Assembly (NCBI GenBank): GCA_030435675.1 | Contig: CM059621.1 | Span: 9,982,001-10,046,000 of the forward strand | Origin: Steinernema hermaphroditum | Taxonomy: Eukaryota > Nematoda > Chromadorea > Rhabditida > Steinernematidae | DNA: 64,000 nt | Reading direction: 5' to 3' | Shown here: positions 33,304 to 43,631 of the stretch, piece by piece | Numbering within the stretch: position 1 is the first letter of the stretch | How the letters are laid out: every line of letters begins with the position of its first letter | Notes under the pieces: model-generated | What the model was told of the DNA's origin: nothing | The model's input: the letters and a program-made list of their open reading frames with translations, nothing else | The model's database searches: none | Translations under genes and position numbers: made by a program

Positions 33304-34738
33304 GGCCTTCGGGGGCTGCGCCTTGCGCCAAGCAGAACAGAAGTGGATGAAAGACGGTTCAATCTGAAACGCTTGCACCGTCCCGATGTGACACGAAACA
33401 TGCTTCGAAAGCGTTCGCGTTTTTCAGCAAATTTTTAGCAGTAATCAGATCAGATCAGAAGTAGTGTGTCGAGTAGAAAAGCATATAGGCGTACACCGCA
33501 AAAACACGCTCAGCGAAGATCTACGGACGGAAGCAAAGACGCATGCAGTCAAGCAATTAACCACGTGGGGTTGTGAATAGGGAGCTGAGTTAGGAAAGTG
33601 CGCCCTCCTGTGGAAGAGAGGAACGTTCCTCGAACGCCCCGGCGGCGGTCGACACCTTTCGATCAGCAAAACAACGACCACACACATTGAAAGCGGAAAG
33701 TAATTTTCGATCCTTTGGCGAAACGCCCGCCGCCCAAATTGATGCCAGATCGTACCGTAGTGTCTGTGCGTCCTCATCAATGCATTTCGTGCCGGGACCC
33801 AGACATTCACCTCCCTCTCTCGGTCACCCTGGCGGTATTATACTCGAGGTCGTTTTGAATCAAAGCCAAACGTTTCGTCAGCGGGGCGTGTGGTCGTCCC
33901 GATTCACAATGGAAAACGTGGGTCGAAAATGATGTAAGCTTGATTTCTCGTTGAGGCGCTTTTTTGAAAAACGAGGCGCAATTCTGTGACAGCTAGGCCA
34001 CCTTGCAGTTTTCGTGCTCAACTCACGTTTTCCGTTGTAAAACGAGGCGATACACGCAACGCTGACCAAACGTGTAACTTTTATTCGAAATAGCCCAAAG
34101 TATACATCATTGGCTAAATCTTTCTAGATTCCCCGAACGGCGATACCCGTGCGCTCTCTTCTGCAGAAACGTGTCCTGCTGCTTATTCGTCGCCTGTGGT
34201 GACACACAACTATAATTTGCGCAAATATTGCGAAATTGGCGCAAAATATCGTCAGAACCGATGTTGCTCGGGTCCGATTGTCCAATTTGGCCTTCGGATT
34301 CTGGATTTCGAAACATAGTCTTTCGAAATTCGTATTTTGACGGCTTCCTGAATGCCTGAGTTTTCATGAAAACTTGTTCAACGAGGAGAACTTGTTCGTT
34401 GCTTATTCGTATGATTTGCTGTTAGTGACATGGACACAGCGAAGATTTCGTTACTGAACTCGAGACGGTTCTCGATGCTTGCTAGATGCACAAATATAAG
34501 AACTGATATAGAAGTATACAACCCTTTTGCAGGCTCTGATAATCAGTCAGAGAGTTCTTGAATGTGTATACCTTAGGTGTCAAGCTAGCTTCAGAACCGA
34601 TATTGTTCGGTTCCACTTGGCGATTCGCTCCCTCTAAACCATATTTTGTGCTTTTTCAGATTCCGATGTATTCGTGCCAGGTTCACAATATTAATGGATT
34701 AGTGCTTTACCAACCACTGATCGCTCTGTTTCAGCGAG
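33304..34738. promoter_or_regulatory. Divergent interval between cohesin and PARL genes
   Basis: A 1.4-kb spacer. A splice-acceptor-like TTTCAG about 62 bp upstream of the cohesin ATG probably marks its trans-splice site. The spacer also contains a small palindromic element at 33862-34075. Confidence 0.5.
33862..34075. mobile_element. Small palindromic MITE
   Basis: The ends are inverted: CAAACGTTTCGTCAGCG near 33870 and CGCTGACCAAACGTG near 34058, with inner arms GGAAAACGTG...CACGTTTTCCG. It is related to the arms of the 17538-18331 element (GTGTGGTC-CCCGATT). Confidence 0.5.
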
Positions 34739-36012
34739 ATGCTTGTTCTGCGCTCGGCAATTTTCCGCAGCGCTTCTCGCTCAGTGGCCGTCTCTGCCAG
34801 GAACTTCGGTCTCCCGCCACTGAAGGTCCGTCTTCTCTCCTTCTCGCTTAAAAATGGTAGCCGATTTTCGCGAGAGTTCTCAAAGTTGCGGCCGAGAGTA
34901 GACACGGCCCGGCGACCGCCGCCATCACCTACGAGATTCAAGCCCATCACAAATAACACTATACTGGCGGACTTCATAGGACTGCGCCCGGGAAAGGATC
35001 TTCTCAAATGCCTCGCCTTCACTGGGGCAGTAAGTTATCTTGTGTCAGTTCTGTGTTGTCGTAGCAGTTTTAGGTCGGCTTTGGTACCTTTACGATAGCA
35101 GCGATTACGGACTATCGCCGGAAGAATCAGTTCGAATTTGACAGATTAGTCGAAATTACGCGGAGCTTCTTCCAGCAAGGTCCCCACGATCAGCCGACAC
35201 TGTCCGAGGGCCAGAAGTGCGCTCTGGCCCTCGTGGCCCTTAACGTCGTCGTGACGGTGCTCTGGAGGTTTAAGCCTCTGACGCCAGCGATGTGGAGGTA
35301 CTTCTCGAACTCGTTTGCCTCCAGTAAGTTGCGAACACTGCTCCTATCTTTATAAGCGCAATTCCAGAAAGTCTCACTGCCCCGATGGTGCTCAGTACAT
35401 TTTCTCACCAAAACGTGCTCCATCTGCTGGTTAACATGTACTGCCTCTTCAGCTTTACTCACATCACAATTGACAAGTTCCTGGGCATAGATCAGGTGTG
35501 CCAAGCTCTTCTGACTTTTACTGACTCTGCTTTCAGTTCATAGCTTTCTTCCTTACGGCGGGCGCGGTATCGTCCTTGACAAGTTTGGCGCAGAAGCTGG
35601 TTACTCGCAGCACCATCCGGTCGTTGGGCGCGGTATGTCCACCTCCCTCTTCACTGTTTACCGCATACTTTAGAGCGGCGCCATCTTGGCCGTCCTGACG
35701 TACACTTGCATGATGATTCCGGAAGCTCGCCTCAGCATTGTTTTCCTTCCACAGTTCGACTTTTCGGCTCAGAATGCTGTTTACGGTCTTCTTGCATTCG
35801 ACCTCCTAGGACTTGTCTTCCGCTTTAAGCTGTTCGACCATGCGGCGCACTTAGGAGGTTCCTTGTTCGGAATGTAAGTAAATATGGTGATTCATCCTGT
35901 GTCTAACTGGCTATATTGCAGATTTTATGCGCTGTACGGAGAGGATTTATGGAAGCTCTACTATCATAAGGTGGTGAAAGTGTACCGAAGAATAATCGGC
36001 GGATCCAAGTGA
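34739..36012 (+). CDS. PARL: PARL-type mitochondrial rhomboid protease
   Basis: Six or more exons. It begins MLVLRSAIFRSASRSVAVSARNF, an Arg/Ser-rich mitochondrial targeting presequence, right after a TTTCAG acceptor. The rhomboid core has HQNVLHLLVNMYCL, the catalytic serine motif GASGAIL (GxSG) and the catalytic histidine in HAAHLGGSLFG, with several hydrophobic membrane segments; it ends IIGGSK-TGA at 36010. It should cleave PINK1/PGAM5-class substrates in the mitochondrial inner membrane. The Gly-Ser junction crosses the exon boundary at about 35630-35673. A possible optional intron lies at 34825-34899 (GTCCGT...GTAG), which is also open in frame, so the presequence length is uncertain. 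Confidence 0.92.
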
Positions 36013-39000
36013 TTTGTACATTGTTAAACGGGTTTCTCAACTTTTAGAATATAGTATCTAATTCGAGTAATCCTCCCGGGTCAGATGAGCAGAACACAGC
36101 ACTTCACGACACCGGTGCACTTTGCCCTTTAGGCCATGTGTTTTATTTATCCCACTCTGGCGTGCGTGTGATCTTTGCTTCGTGGCAGAAGGGAGGCAAT
36201 TAGTGAGGGAAGTGGGTGCTATTCTCGGATCGTCTTTGGGTGACGGAATCTTATCGCGCTCTCCTATCACGCAGGATATAAATAAGTTCCAGTTAAGCTT
36301 TTAAAACTATTACTGTATATGCGGTTCTGTCCTGGGTCGAAGGTGACTCTCCAGTCCTCAGGGGTACAGTGGTCCACTCTCTCCGTGTTGTGCCTGGTTC
36401 CAAATGTGCACGTTGGAGATCGGTGTTTTGGGAGGCCTTTCCGGAAAAGCGCACGGTTCGGCGAATGCATTCTTGGCCTCGGGGGACAGGTGCGTGGGTC
36501 CTCTGCTGGCGCGCACGTCGCCAAGGGGAGTGACCAAACTAGAGACGAGCCACTTCCGCGTTGGGCCAGGATTCCTCCGAAATTATCGATTCTGGAAACG
36601 TGGCGCGTGCAGAAAGAAGGAAGCATTTCCCGAACGCAGTTGGCACTTGGCGAGCGAAACACGCGCCTTCTCGAGGGAGGCAGCGATCGAAAGTCCAAAG
36701 AGGAAGGAGATCGCCGACCACATCCTTCGAGGATGCCGCGGCTGCAGGCCTGCAAGGAGGAAGTGAATGTTTATCGAATTCCCTTTTTGCGACCTTGGCG
36801 CCTGGAAGGGGCAACGAGATGACGTGACCTCGGAGTAGGGCGTCGTTAGAGGCGGTCTGGAGGGCCTCTGGAAGTTCCCCGAGGGCCACTTCCCCGAATG
36901 GTGCCTCGGCGGGCCACTTCCTCGTTGCCGTCGATCGCATTAGCGGATTCGGAGAACCGCGCGAGGGACCGAAGAGGAGATCAAAGACCTCTGCAGCGCC
37001 CTGGACCTCTGCCCTGGCCCCTTCTCCAAGCTTCCCTGTTGCGATCGCCCCCTCCGCGAATGCATAAATCCCGCGCCGCTTCGTACTTCCGCGTTTCTTG
37101 CAGCGCTGCATCTTGGCCCTCGGGTCTCGCCCCTCCCCTCCGCGCCTTCCACAACTCCCTCCGCTGCCAATTTTCGGAGGACTGCGAACTGAGCTCCCGC
37201 GTCGTCTTCGTGGGTGTCCGCTACTGTAACCCGGTATGCCCTTAGCAGACGGTGATTTCACTCTATCTTTAGCCGTAAACATGCGCGGCGCCGATTGACG
37301 CACAAGAGTCTGTTGTTTCCTGCAAAACACACGTGCGTTCCGCCGGACCTCCGCTGGGCGGACGATCCTCGACGCCCTCGGCGCATCGGAAGCGCCCGCG
37401 CCTTCCGGCACCTCTAAATCGGGCATCTGCCTTCTTCAGAAGACGTCGCCCCGTCTAGACGTTTGTTTTCCGTGCTCCCTCCGCATAATTACCTGCGGTC
37501 TCGCGCGCCTCGCCCGAGTTTTGTATCTGCTCTATGATTCTCCTGAGTCACCTGGGATACGGTACCGGAATCTGCACCTCTCGGCGGCGCTCCGCCTCTT
37601 GAAGTCGCCGACCTCAAGAAACATGCGGAGTTTCGGCCTCCCTCGGGCTCCAGACAAGGACGTCCTCCTTCTCGAGTTCCCCTGAAAGTCCGATGATGTC
37701 AGCGCGTCTTGTTGTTGTTATGTCTGCTCGCTAAGGGCACCGAAGCCTCCTCGGAGGTGGACGGAGGGGAGGGACGGGAACGGGGCGGGGAATGGCCTTA
37801 AGAGGATAAGCGGGTAAACAGTGTGGCAGACATGACAATTCGCGCGTCTTGAGACGAATCATTCAGAATAAAAGAAACAAATGTCGTCTCGGGCGAAAAA
37901 TATTTTTTGTTTCCTGCGCGGTGGCGTCTGGTTCCTCATCCAGTGCCGTCGCAGCCTCTCCTGGCCACAGTCCCCCCAGGATCGGCACTTTTATGGGCGG
38001 CGCCCTTTTGTGTTTTCCCGCGTTTGGGTATCCGCGAGACGTCTGAAAACAAGAGGTCGCCGTCTGATGTCAGAGTCGTCTAGTCTCCTTCCTCGGGCGT
38101 CTAGTCTCGGTCGGAGCGTCTGCGAGACGAGGTCGCCGCTGCACGCGCATCTTCGAAGGTCCGCGGATCTATTTTGGTCGTCGCGAAGTTTGCACACGTC
38201 GATCGCCTCGCGGCGACCGATTTAGAACGTGGAGGGCAAATAGAGACGGAGACATTCCTCGGAGGCGCGCGGGTTCCTCGGCCCCTTCCGTTTATTTTCG
38301 GCGTTTCGGGCGGCTGCACTGATGACTCAATGACGCCTGTCCCCGTCCTCCTCTCCCTTTGCAGGGTTACGGTAGAGACTATCCGACAAGCGCCGTTCTA
38401 CCCTCGGACCGCTTTCCGCTTCTTTCTCCAGATCCCCTCGATCCCGCGTGGTCTTTACACTCTGATCCTCCGAGGCATATCCTCCCCTGTCAGTGCTTCC
38501 TTATTCACCGAGACCAGCGCTTCAGAGCCGGGTTCGCCCCTGGGTCACGTCGCCCCCATCAGGCGCCCGTCCCCGTCATCGAGTACTGTATTGCAAAGAT
38601 CAGCGTCTGTCATTCAAAGATCGCCACCACTCTGTCCCCTCTGGGGCGCTCCGCCGCCGGCGCATTCTCTTGCATACCGGTTGGCTACGACCAGAAACCG
38701 TGACGTCGACGGCGAACTGAACGATGATCTGTCGATCGCTCAACCCCCATTTCGCATGTCTTCGGCCGAGCGGCGGCAGTTTCCCGTTGCTCGACACTCC
38801 GAGTGCGTCGGCCTCTTTCTCCTTTCTCTGCCCGACCCCTCAGAAAGCCCCCGGAGAAGCCGACCGCTAATCCCCGGACCGCGCCTACGTGAACTGTGCG
38901 CGGGTGCGTGCCTGTCTTATCAGCAGCCCTAACGAGTGCGTGCCCTTCTTCAGAAATCGGCAGACCCCAGCGGCTCTCTTCGCAACTCTCTCCGCCGACC

Positions 39001-39034
39001 CTCAGATCTCCGCTCCCAAAGCCTCCAATCGAAG
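36013..39034. other. Intergenic region upstream of the nuclear receptor
   Basis: 3.0 kb. It has long open frames on both strands because of GC richness, but none has a recognisable domain or exon structure. It contains TACGGTA heptamers near 37559 and 38367 and presumably the receptor promoter. A TTCTTCAG acceptor at 38953 may be the receptor's trans-splice site. Confidence 0.45.
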
Positions 39035-40477
39035 ATGTTCGAGTCTCGCCCCCATGGCCTCGTAGCCGAACCCTCAACGGCTTCCTCTACCGTAACCCTC
39101 GACTTCTGCGTCGTCTGTGGTGACAAAGCCATCGGTGAGTGGAACACGAAACGGTTCGAAGAACCTGAACGTGTCGTTTCAGGAAAGCACTACGGTGCGG
39201 TCGCCTGCAATGGCTGCAAGGGTTTCTTCCGGCGCAGCGTCTGGCAGAACCTACAGTACACCTGTCGCTTCAACAAACAGTGCAACATCGACAAGGACCA
39301 CCGGAACGCATGCCGCTACTGTCGCTTCCAGAAGTGCCTCGCCGACGGCATGCGTCCCGAGGCAATCCAGAACGAGCGTGACCGTATCGGTAGTACCAAG
39401 CGGAGCCGGAAGCGCGTTCTTCCGGTGCATCTCCAGACGCCTGGGGCCCCCGGTGCCCTCTCCTGCTCCGACGGCACCAGCGACAGCGACGACTCGCTCC
39501 CTGTCTCTCACGCCGCCCCGAACTCACTGGTCGACTCGAAGAAGGTCATCGACGCGCTCCTGGACGTCGAGGTGCGCCTCCACGGCGACCAGGCCGTCTC
39601 CGCGGTGCTATTCGGCGGAGACGCCGACGTCGACAAGCAGAGCGCCCGGCAGCGCACCATCAACACGATGATTAACTGGGCGAACTTGTTGGCGCCGCTC
39701 CCAGAGTTCGGCTTCAATGACAAGGTGCTCCTTCTGAAGCACACCTCCGCCGCCTTCGGGCTGCTCAACACCCTCCAGCGTTCGATGACCTCAGCCCACA
39801 TCGTTCTCCCCAACGACACCTATCTCTCCCTCACCTCCATCTATAACTCCGACGCCGTCAGCATCGTCACGCGCATCTTCGACGAGCTCCTCTCGCCCCT
39901 CCGCCGCATCCAGCTCGAGCAGGTTGGCCGTCCCCTCCACGCTCCCCTCAGCCCTCTGTTCCAGGCCGAGTTCTCCTGCCTGAAGGCTTTCGTCCTGCTC
40001 ACGCCCGACGTCTCCGGTCTCTCGATCCCGACGCGAGACCGGCTCCGCGAGGCCCGCGACGGCTTCTCACGCGCCCTCTTCACCTACTTGGCGCAGAGTC
40101 AGTCCGCCGCCGACGCCTCCGTCCGCCTCTCCAACCTCCTCCTCCTCGTCCCGGCGCTCTTCTCTGTCGCCCAGGCCATCGCCGACAACGTCTTCCTCGG
40201 GCCCCTCTTCGGCCTTGCCGACCCCCCGAGAACCACCGCTCCGGTTCCCGTATCCTCAATGGAACAAAAAGCCGCTCTAGTCCCCTCGACGTCGCCACAG
40301 ACAGTGATCTCACCGGAGCCGAGCCCCGTCTCGGTCTCCCCGAGCCTCTCGAAACCCGAGCCGCTTCTCTTCGCCTCCACCCTTCCCGCTACTACCGTAT
40401 TCAGTCCGGTGGTCTCGCACCCCCTCCTCTTCACGACCCCCACCACGATATCGAGTCTCAACCATCTTTTCGTCTAG
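39035..40477 (+). CDS. HNF4-type nuclear hormone receptor
   Basis: Two exons, 39035-39134 and 39183-40477, 464 residues. The DNA-binding domain (about 27-102) has two zinc fingers: [20 protein letters not shown] with P-box CNGCKG, and [20 protein letters not shown], followed by [10 protein letters not shown] and [14 protein letters not shown], closest to HNF4 (NR2A). The ligand-binding domain follows a Ser/Asp-rich hinge ([25 protein letters not shown]) and the tail is Pro/Ser/Thr-rich. In nematodes this family is greatly expanded and regulates metabolism; which member this is cannot be decided by eye. The only intron is 48 nt, a multiple of three with no stop, so an unspliced form would encode 16 extra residues inside the first zinc finger. 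AATAAA at about 40588. Confidence 0.92.
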   Translation: MFESRPHGLVAEPSTASSTVTLDFCVVCGDKAIGEWNTKRFEEPERVVSGKHYGAVACNGCKGFFRRSVWQNLQYTCRFNKQCNIDKDHRNACRYCRFQKCLADGMRPEAIQNERDRIGSTKRSRKRVLPVHLQTPGAPGALSCSDGTSDSDDSLPVSHAAPNSLVDSKKVIDALLDVEVRLHGDQAVSAVLFGGDADVDKQSARQRTINTMINWANLLAPLPEFGFNDKVLLLKHTSAAFGLLNTLQRSMTSAHIVLPNDTYLSLTSIYNSDAVSIVTRIFDELLSPLRRIQLEQVGRPLHAPLSPLFQAEFSCLKAFVLLTPDVSGLSIPTRDRLREARDGFSRALFTYLAQSQSAADASVRLSNLLLLVPALFSVAQAIADNVFLGPLFGLADPPRTTAPVPVSSMEQKAALVPSTSPQTVISPEPSPVSVSPSLSKPEPLLFASTLPATTVFSPVVSHPLLFTTPTTISSLNHLFV

Positions 40478-40795
40478 GCCCCTAGAGTCCTCCCGATGTA
40501 TCTACTGTACATATCCCCTCCCAGTACTCCCTCGAGTTGTCTACCCCTCCGTTTTGTGCGTGGTTTCAGTATTTAGTGGGATGACTGTAATAAAACGAGA
40601 AGATGACGCGTGCGATCTTCGACTGGGAGTTTTTCGCGTCTCCGCCACCTTTACGGCGCCCCGGAGAGTGTCGCCACTCACTCACGTCCGTTCTCCGCCA
40701 ATAGGCCTGAACTGAGGACTCGGCTGCATAAACAGTTGTGCAAACATTCGCTTTATCCTCTCTGCCAGCACATCTACGGACACAAAACACCGACT

Positions 40796-41554
40796 TCACC
40801 CGGTCTTCGGAAGGCCGTTGAGACTCGGCGGCATCTGGCGACTCATGGCGAATCCAATGGCGAAACTGTAGAGCATTGCCTCGACGCGGAAGCGCCGCTC
40901 GTGGGCGCGGACGAACTCGAGGAGCTTGTCGCACTCGACGAGGACGACTTCGATCGACTCGGCCGAGTCGAGGTTCTGCTTCGGGTTCGCGTTCTCAGGT
41001 GCGTCGCCGTCGATCTCTGCCATCACGAACTGGCAACTGTCGTCGCAGAGGCCTGGGTCCAGGGGCTGAATGCCGTTGGAGCGCTCGATCACGCAACCCT
41101 GGAAGCCCGTCTCCTCCTTCAGCTCTCTAAGTGCCGCCGTTTCCGCCGTCTCGTTCGTGTCAATCAGCCCTGAAAGCACAGCAGGATACCGTATCCCCTC
41201 CCCGAAGACGCTTACCTGCCGGAAACTCGATACACCACGTGCCGACCGGGATGCGGTACTGCTTAACGAGGACGAAGAAGCGTTTCCCGGCGCGTTTGAG
41301 GATCGCGATAACGTCGACGCCTTGGACTTCGGCCACCGTGGCCTTCGTCGGCCGATGCGCGCTCTGCCACACCTGGAAGAGCTAGGAAGATGAGAGACCC
41401 GGAGGACTCGACGTACCCCGGACTCTCCGTTGGCGCGGTGACGGAAGTCGACCTCTCTGGCGACGAGCCAGCGACCTTCGAAGACGACGCGTGACTCGGA
41501 TAGGTCGAAGGGGCACTCGCCGGCTTCCAGATGCTTCGGTGTTTCGGCGGCCAT
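40796..41554 (-). CDS. ndx-2: NUDT5-type ADP-sugar pyrophosphatase (Nudix)
   Basis: Three exons, about 210 residues. The Nudix box GLIDTNETAETAALRELKEETGF fits GX5EX7REUXEEXGU and is split by the last intron after CIEFPAG. Preceding motifs VLVKQYRIPVGTWCIEFPAG and following DPGLCDDSCQF and GDAPENANPKQ match NUDT5/ADP-ribose pyrophosphatase. It hydrolyses ADP-ribose and related ADP-sugars with Mg2+, in cytosol or nucleus. ATG 41554 is the first of the frame. The intron between the last two exons contains GATACGGTATCC, an example of the recurrent TAC[C/G]GTA heptamer. Convergent with the nuclear receptor (319 bp between stops). Confidence 0.93.
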   Translation of the reverse strand: MAAETPKHLEAGECPFDLSESRVVFEGRWLVAREVDFRHRANGESGVRRVLRVSHLPSSSRCGRARIGRRRPRWPKSKASTLSRSSNAPGNASSSSLSSTASRSARGVSSFRQVSVFGEGIRYPAVLSGLIDTNETAETAALRELKEETGFQGCVIERSNGIQPLDPGLCDDSCQFVMAEIDGDAPENANPKQNLDSAESIEVVLVECDKLLEFVRAHERRFRVEAMLYSFAIGFAMSRQMPPSLNGLPKTG

Positions 41555-42583
41555 GTTCAGTCAATTTTTCTGCAACATTCACAGATTCAGAGAATGACCT
41601 AAGAGAGACCGGGGGTCGCCGCGGTGACGTCACTCGTCTTCGCGGAAGTGCGCGCGTGCGGCCCGTTGAATATTAAAACCGCCTGCAACGTTGCTTCCGT
41701 GTTTCTTCTCAGCACCTCGGCGGAGATCCGTTATCACGGCGGCGCCGTTTATCGCGGCACATATAGGCGAGCGGCCTGCACGTCGGCATCGGCCGAGTCG
41801 CCTTCGAAGCTCCGGCGGAGGCACGTAGCGCGAAGAAGAAGAGAGAAACTGACCGATCGGGACGAAACGCGGCGAGAGAAAGGACGATCGCGACGGGAGG
41901 CCGTCGAGGTCGTCTGCCAGACGGCTTCTGAGGCTGGACACCGTCTACAGACGATCGAAGTAGACGACTGTCGAGGCCGGAGAATCAGGCGTCTCCTGGG
42001 CGATCGAAGGGCGTCGGGAGGGAAGACGGCCTCTACAGAGATCTCCCCTCGAAGAGCGTTGCCAAGGAGAAGATCAAAATGTTTGTGATTGCGTAATGTG
42101 CCTTCGAGGAATGCGTCGACGAAACGTGAGAGAATGTGTTGATAGCAGAGGGGCCTCTAATCGGGAGATCGGCTCCGTGCTTTCCTAGGGTCGCCAGGGG
42201 ATCGTCGCCGTCATCTTCGGCCGACTTCTGATAACGGGCCTCGGGCGCAGTGTCGTCTTTGAACGTTCGACGGCGACGTGTGCCCCGGGCCTCACGTCCG
42301 CGGCGACGTGTGTGATAAGAGGCCTCCGGACTGCGCGTCGACGGACACCGATGCCTCTACGAGCGAAGTGCCGTCGGCGAAGAAAAGGGCATCCGTCGAA
42401 GGGTTCCAGCTGTATGAAGAAAATGAGGTTACCCACGGGGAGGGTTACGGTAGCGCATACCGGGGAAAGCGCGGAGTCTCGATGTCCTCGACGGGAAGGT
42501 GCTGCGTCGGCGGTTGGGGGTACTGTAGGTCCGTCAGAGAGACGCTAGAAGGAGGGTAAGAAGGTTGGGGAGATATGGTATCT
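41555..42583. other. Intergenic region
   Basis: 1.0 kb between two minus-strand genes: ndx-2 promoter and the 3' flank of the WD40 gene. GC-rich with chance open frames; a TACGGTAG heptamer lies at 42446. No other feature seen. Confidence 0.4.
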
Positions 42584-43630
42584 CTACCTCTTAGGCCTGC
42601 AGACGGCCAGTGTGAGGGATTCGGGGAAGAACTGGAGGGCCTTCGGGGAGGGAGAGGGCATGGCGTAGGAGGCGAGCTGTCTTCCCGTCCGGAGGTCGAA
42701 GAGCACGATTCTGGAAGCATCGAGGCGCGCCAGGAAACGCCCTCCGGAGCCGACAGCGAAGCCACTGGAAGGAGCGTCGCGGGAGCCTGCCGGAAACTCC
42801 TTGATCGGGTTCCGGGGCGTCCGGAGGTCCCAAAGGCGGACGACTCTGTCACCAAGAGAGGCGCTAAGGAAGAGGCAGCCGCCCCAAGAGCGGATGGTAC
42901 TCACGCCGCCTGAATCTACCGTAACCCGGCACGTGAGGGTGCGCACCTTTGTGACCGTCGAACAGGGCGATTCGGATCCCCGTGGCGCAGTCGGAGACGA
43001 AAACGCGGCGGGCGCCCCCGCTGAGGAGCAGATTCTGGCGGTTGGCGAGGTCCTCGACGAAGACGGCGCAGCGGATCGGCTCATCGAACGACTGCTTTGC
43101 CTCGCGCACTCCTAATCCTTAGAGGTTACGATAGCTGGGTGGCTAAGGGTACCTCCTCGAAAGGAACAGAGGGTGACCACCGGGGAGTTATCGCAGACGA
43201 CGGCCATCTCGCTCGACGGATTCAGCGCTACTCCCGACACCTTCTTGTCCTTTCGTGTCGAGACCAACGTCAGTTCCTCGGTTCTGCAACGACATTCTGA
43301 CCCTGATAGGCACGCCCTCGCCCCACTCTAGATTTCTGACGAACGCGCTTCCGTTCTCGTCGCCGAAGACGACGTACCCTTCGTTGCCCACTTCGAAGCA
43401 CGTCAGGCGATGCGTGTGGTCCCTTCTGGCGAAGTCCCAACGCAACTTCTTGGGGTCCTGCAAAGAAGGTTTTTCTGCGTTTTACGACGTCGTTTACCCG
43501 ACAGAACTCACGGAGACGCTCCTTGGCATTCATCGCCTCGTCGACTTGTCTGAAAGGAGTGACTCACGCGCAGAGCAAACGGAGGCGCCATAAACGCGTC
43601 TCGGCGCGCTTCTGACTCATTGGCCGCCAT
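42584..43630 (-). CDS. WD40-repeat protein, resembling the WDR47/nemitin propeller
   Basis: About five exons. ATG 43630 (MAANESEARRDAF) exon 1 ends 43568 and joins 43457 in phase (DPKKLRWDFARRDHTHRLTC). Later exons give GYVVFGDENGSAFVRNLEW, KVSGVALNPSSEMAVVCDNSP, FRGGVREAKQSFDEPIRCAVF, LLLSGGARRVFVSDC, GCLFLSASLGDRVVRLWDLR and RIVLFDLRTGRQLASY, ending CRPKR-TAG. These are WD40 blades (LWDLR, LFDLR). The order and spacing of the last four blades resemble the C-terminal propeller of WDR47, but the large N-terminal part of that protein is absent, so assignment is tentative. The second intron's exact ends are uncertain. Two introns contain TACGGTAG or ATCGTAAC just before the acceptor. The start codon overlaps that of the CAP gene on the other strand. 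Confidence 0.7.
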
Positions 43631-43631
43631 G
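43628..43631. promoter_or_regulatory. CATG shared by two divergent start codons
   Basis: The palindrome CATG provides ATG 43629-43631 on plus (CAP gene) and ATG 43630-43628 on minus (WD40 gene). Any promoter for each gene must then lie within the other gene's transcribed region, unless additional 5' exons exist. Both starts open frames that join later exons in phase. Confidence 0.5.

Noticed and set aside
36539..37426. 295-codon open frame on the minus strand upstream of the nuclear receptor
   Set aside because: GC-rich DNA gives long frames on both strands here. The product has no domain, poor composition and no splice structure.
38174..38932. 252-codon plus-strand frame before the nuclear receptor
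   Set aside because: No domain, and it ends just before the receptor's acceptor; probably promoter or leader DNA.
43500..43550. Possible extra exon of the WD40 gene (QVDEAMNAKERL)
   Set aside because: Phases do not fit the flanking exons; direct joining of exon 1 to the DPKKLRW exon works without it.
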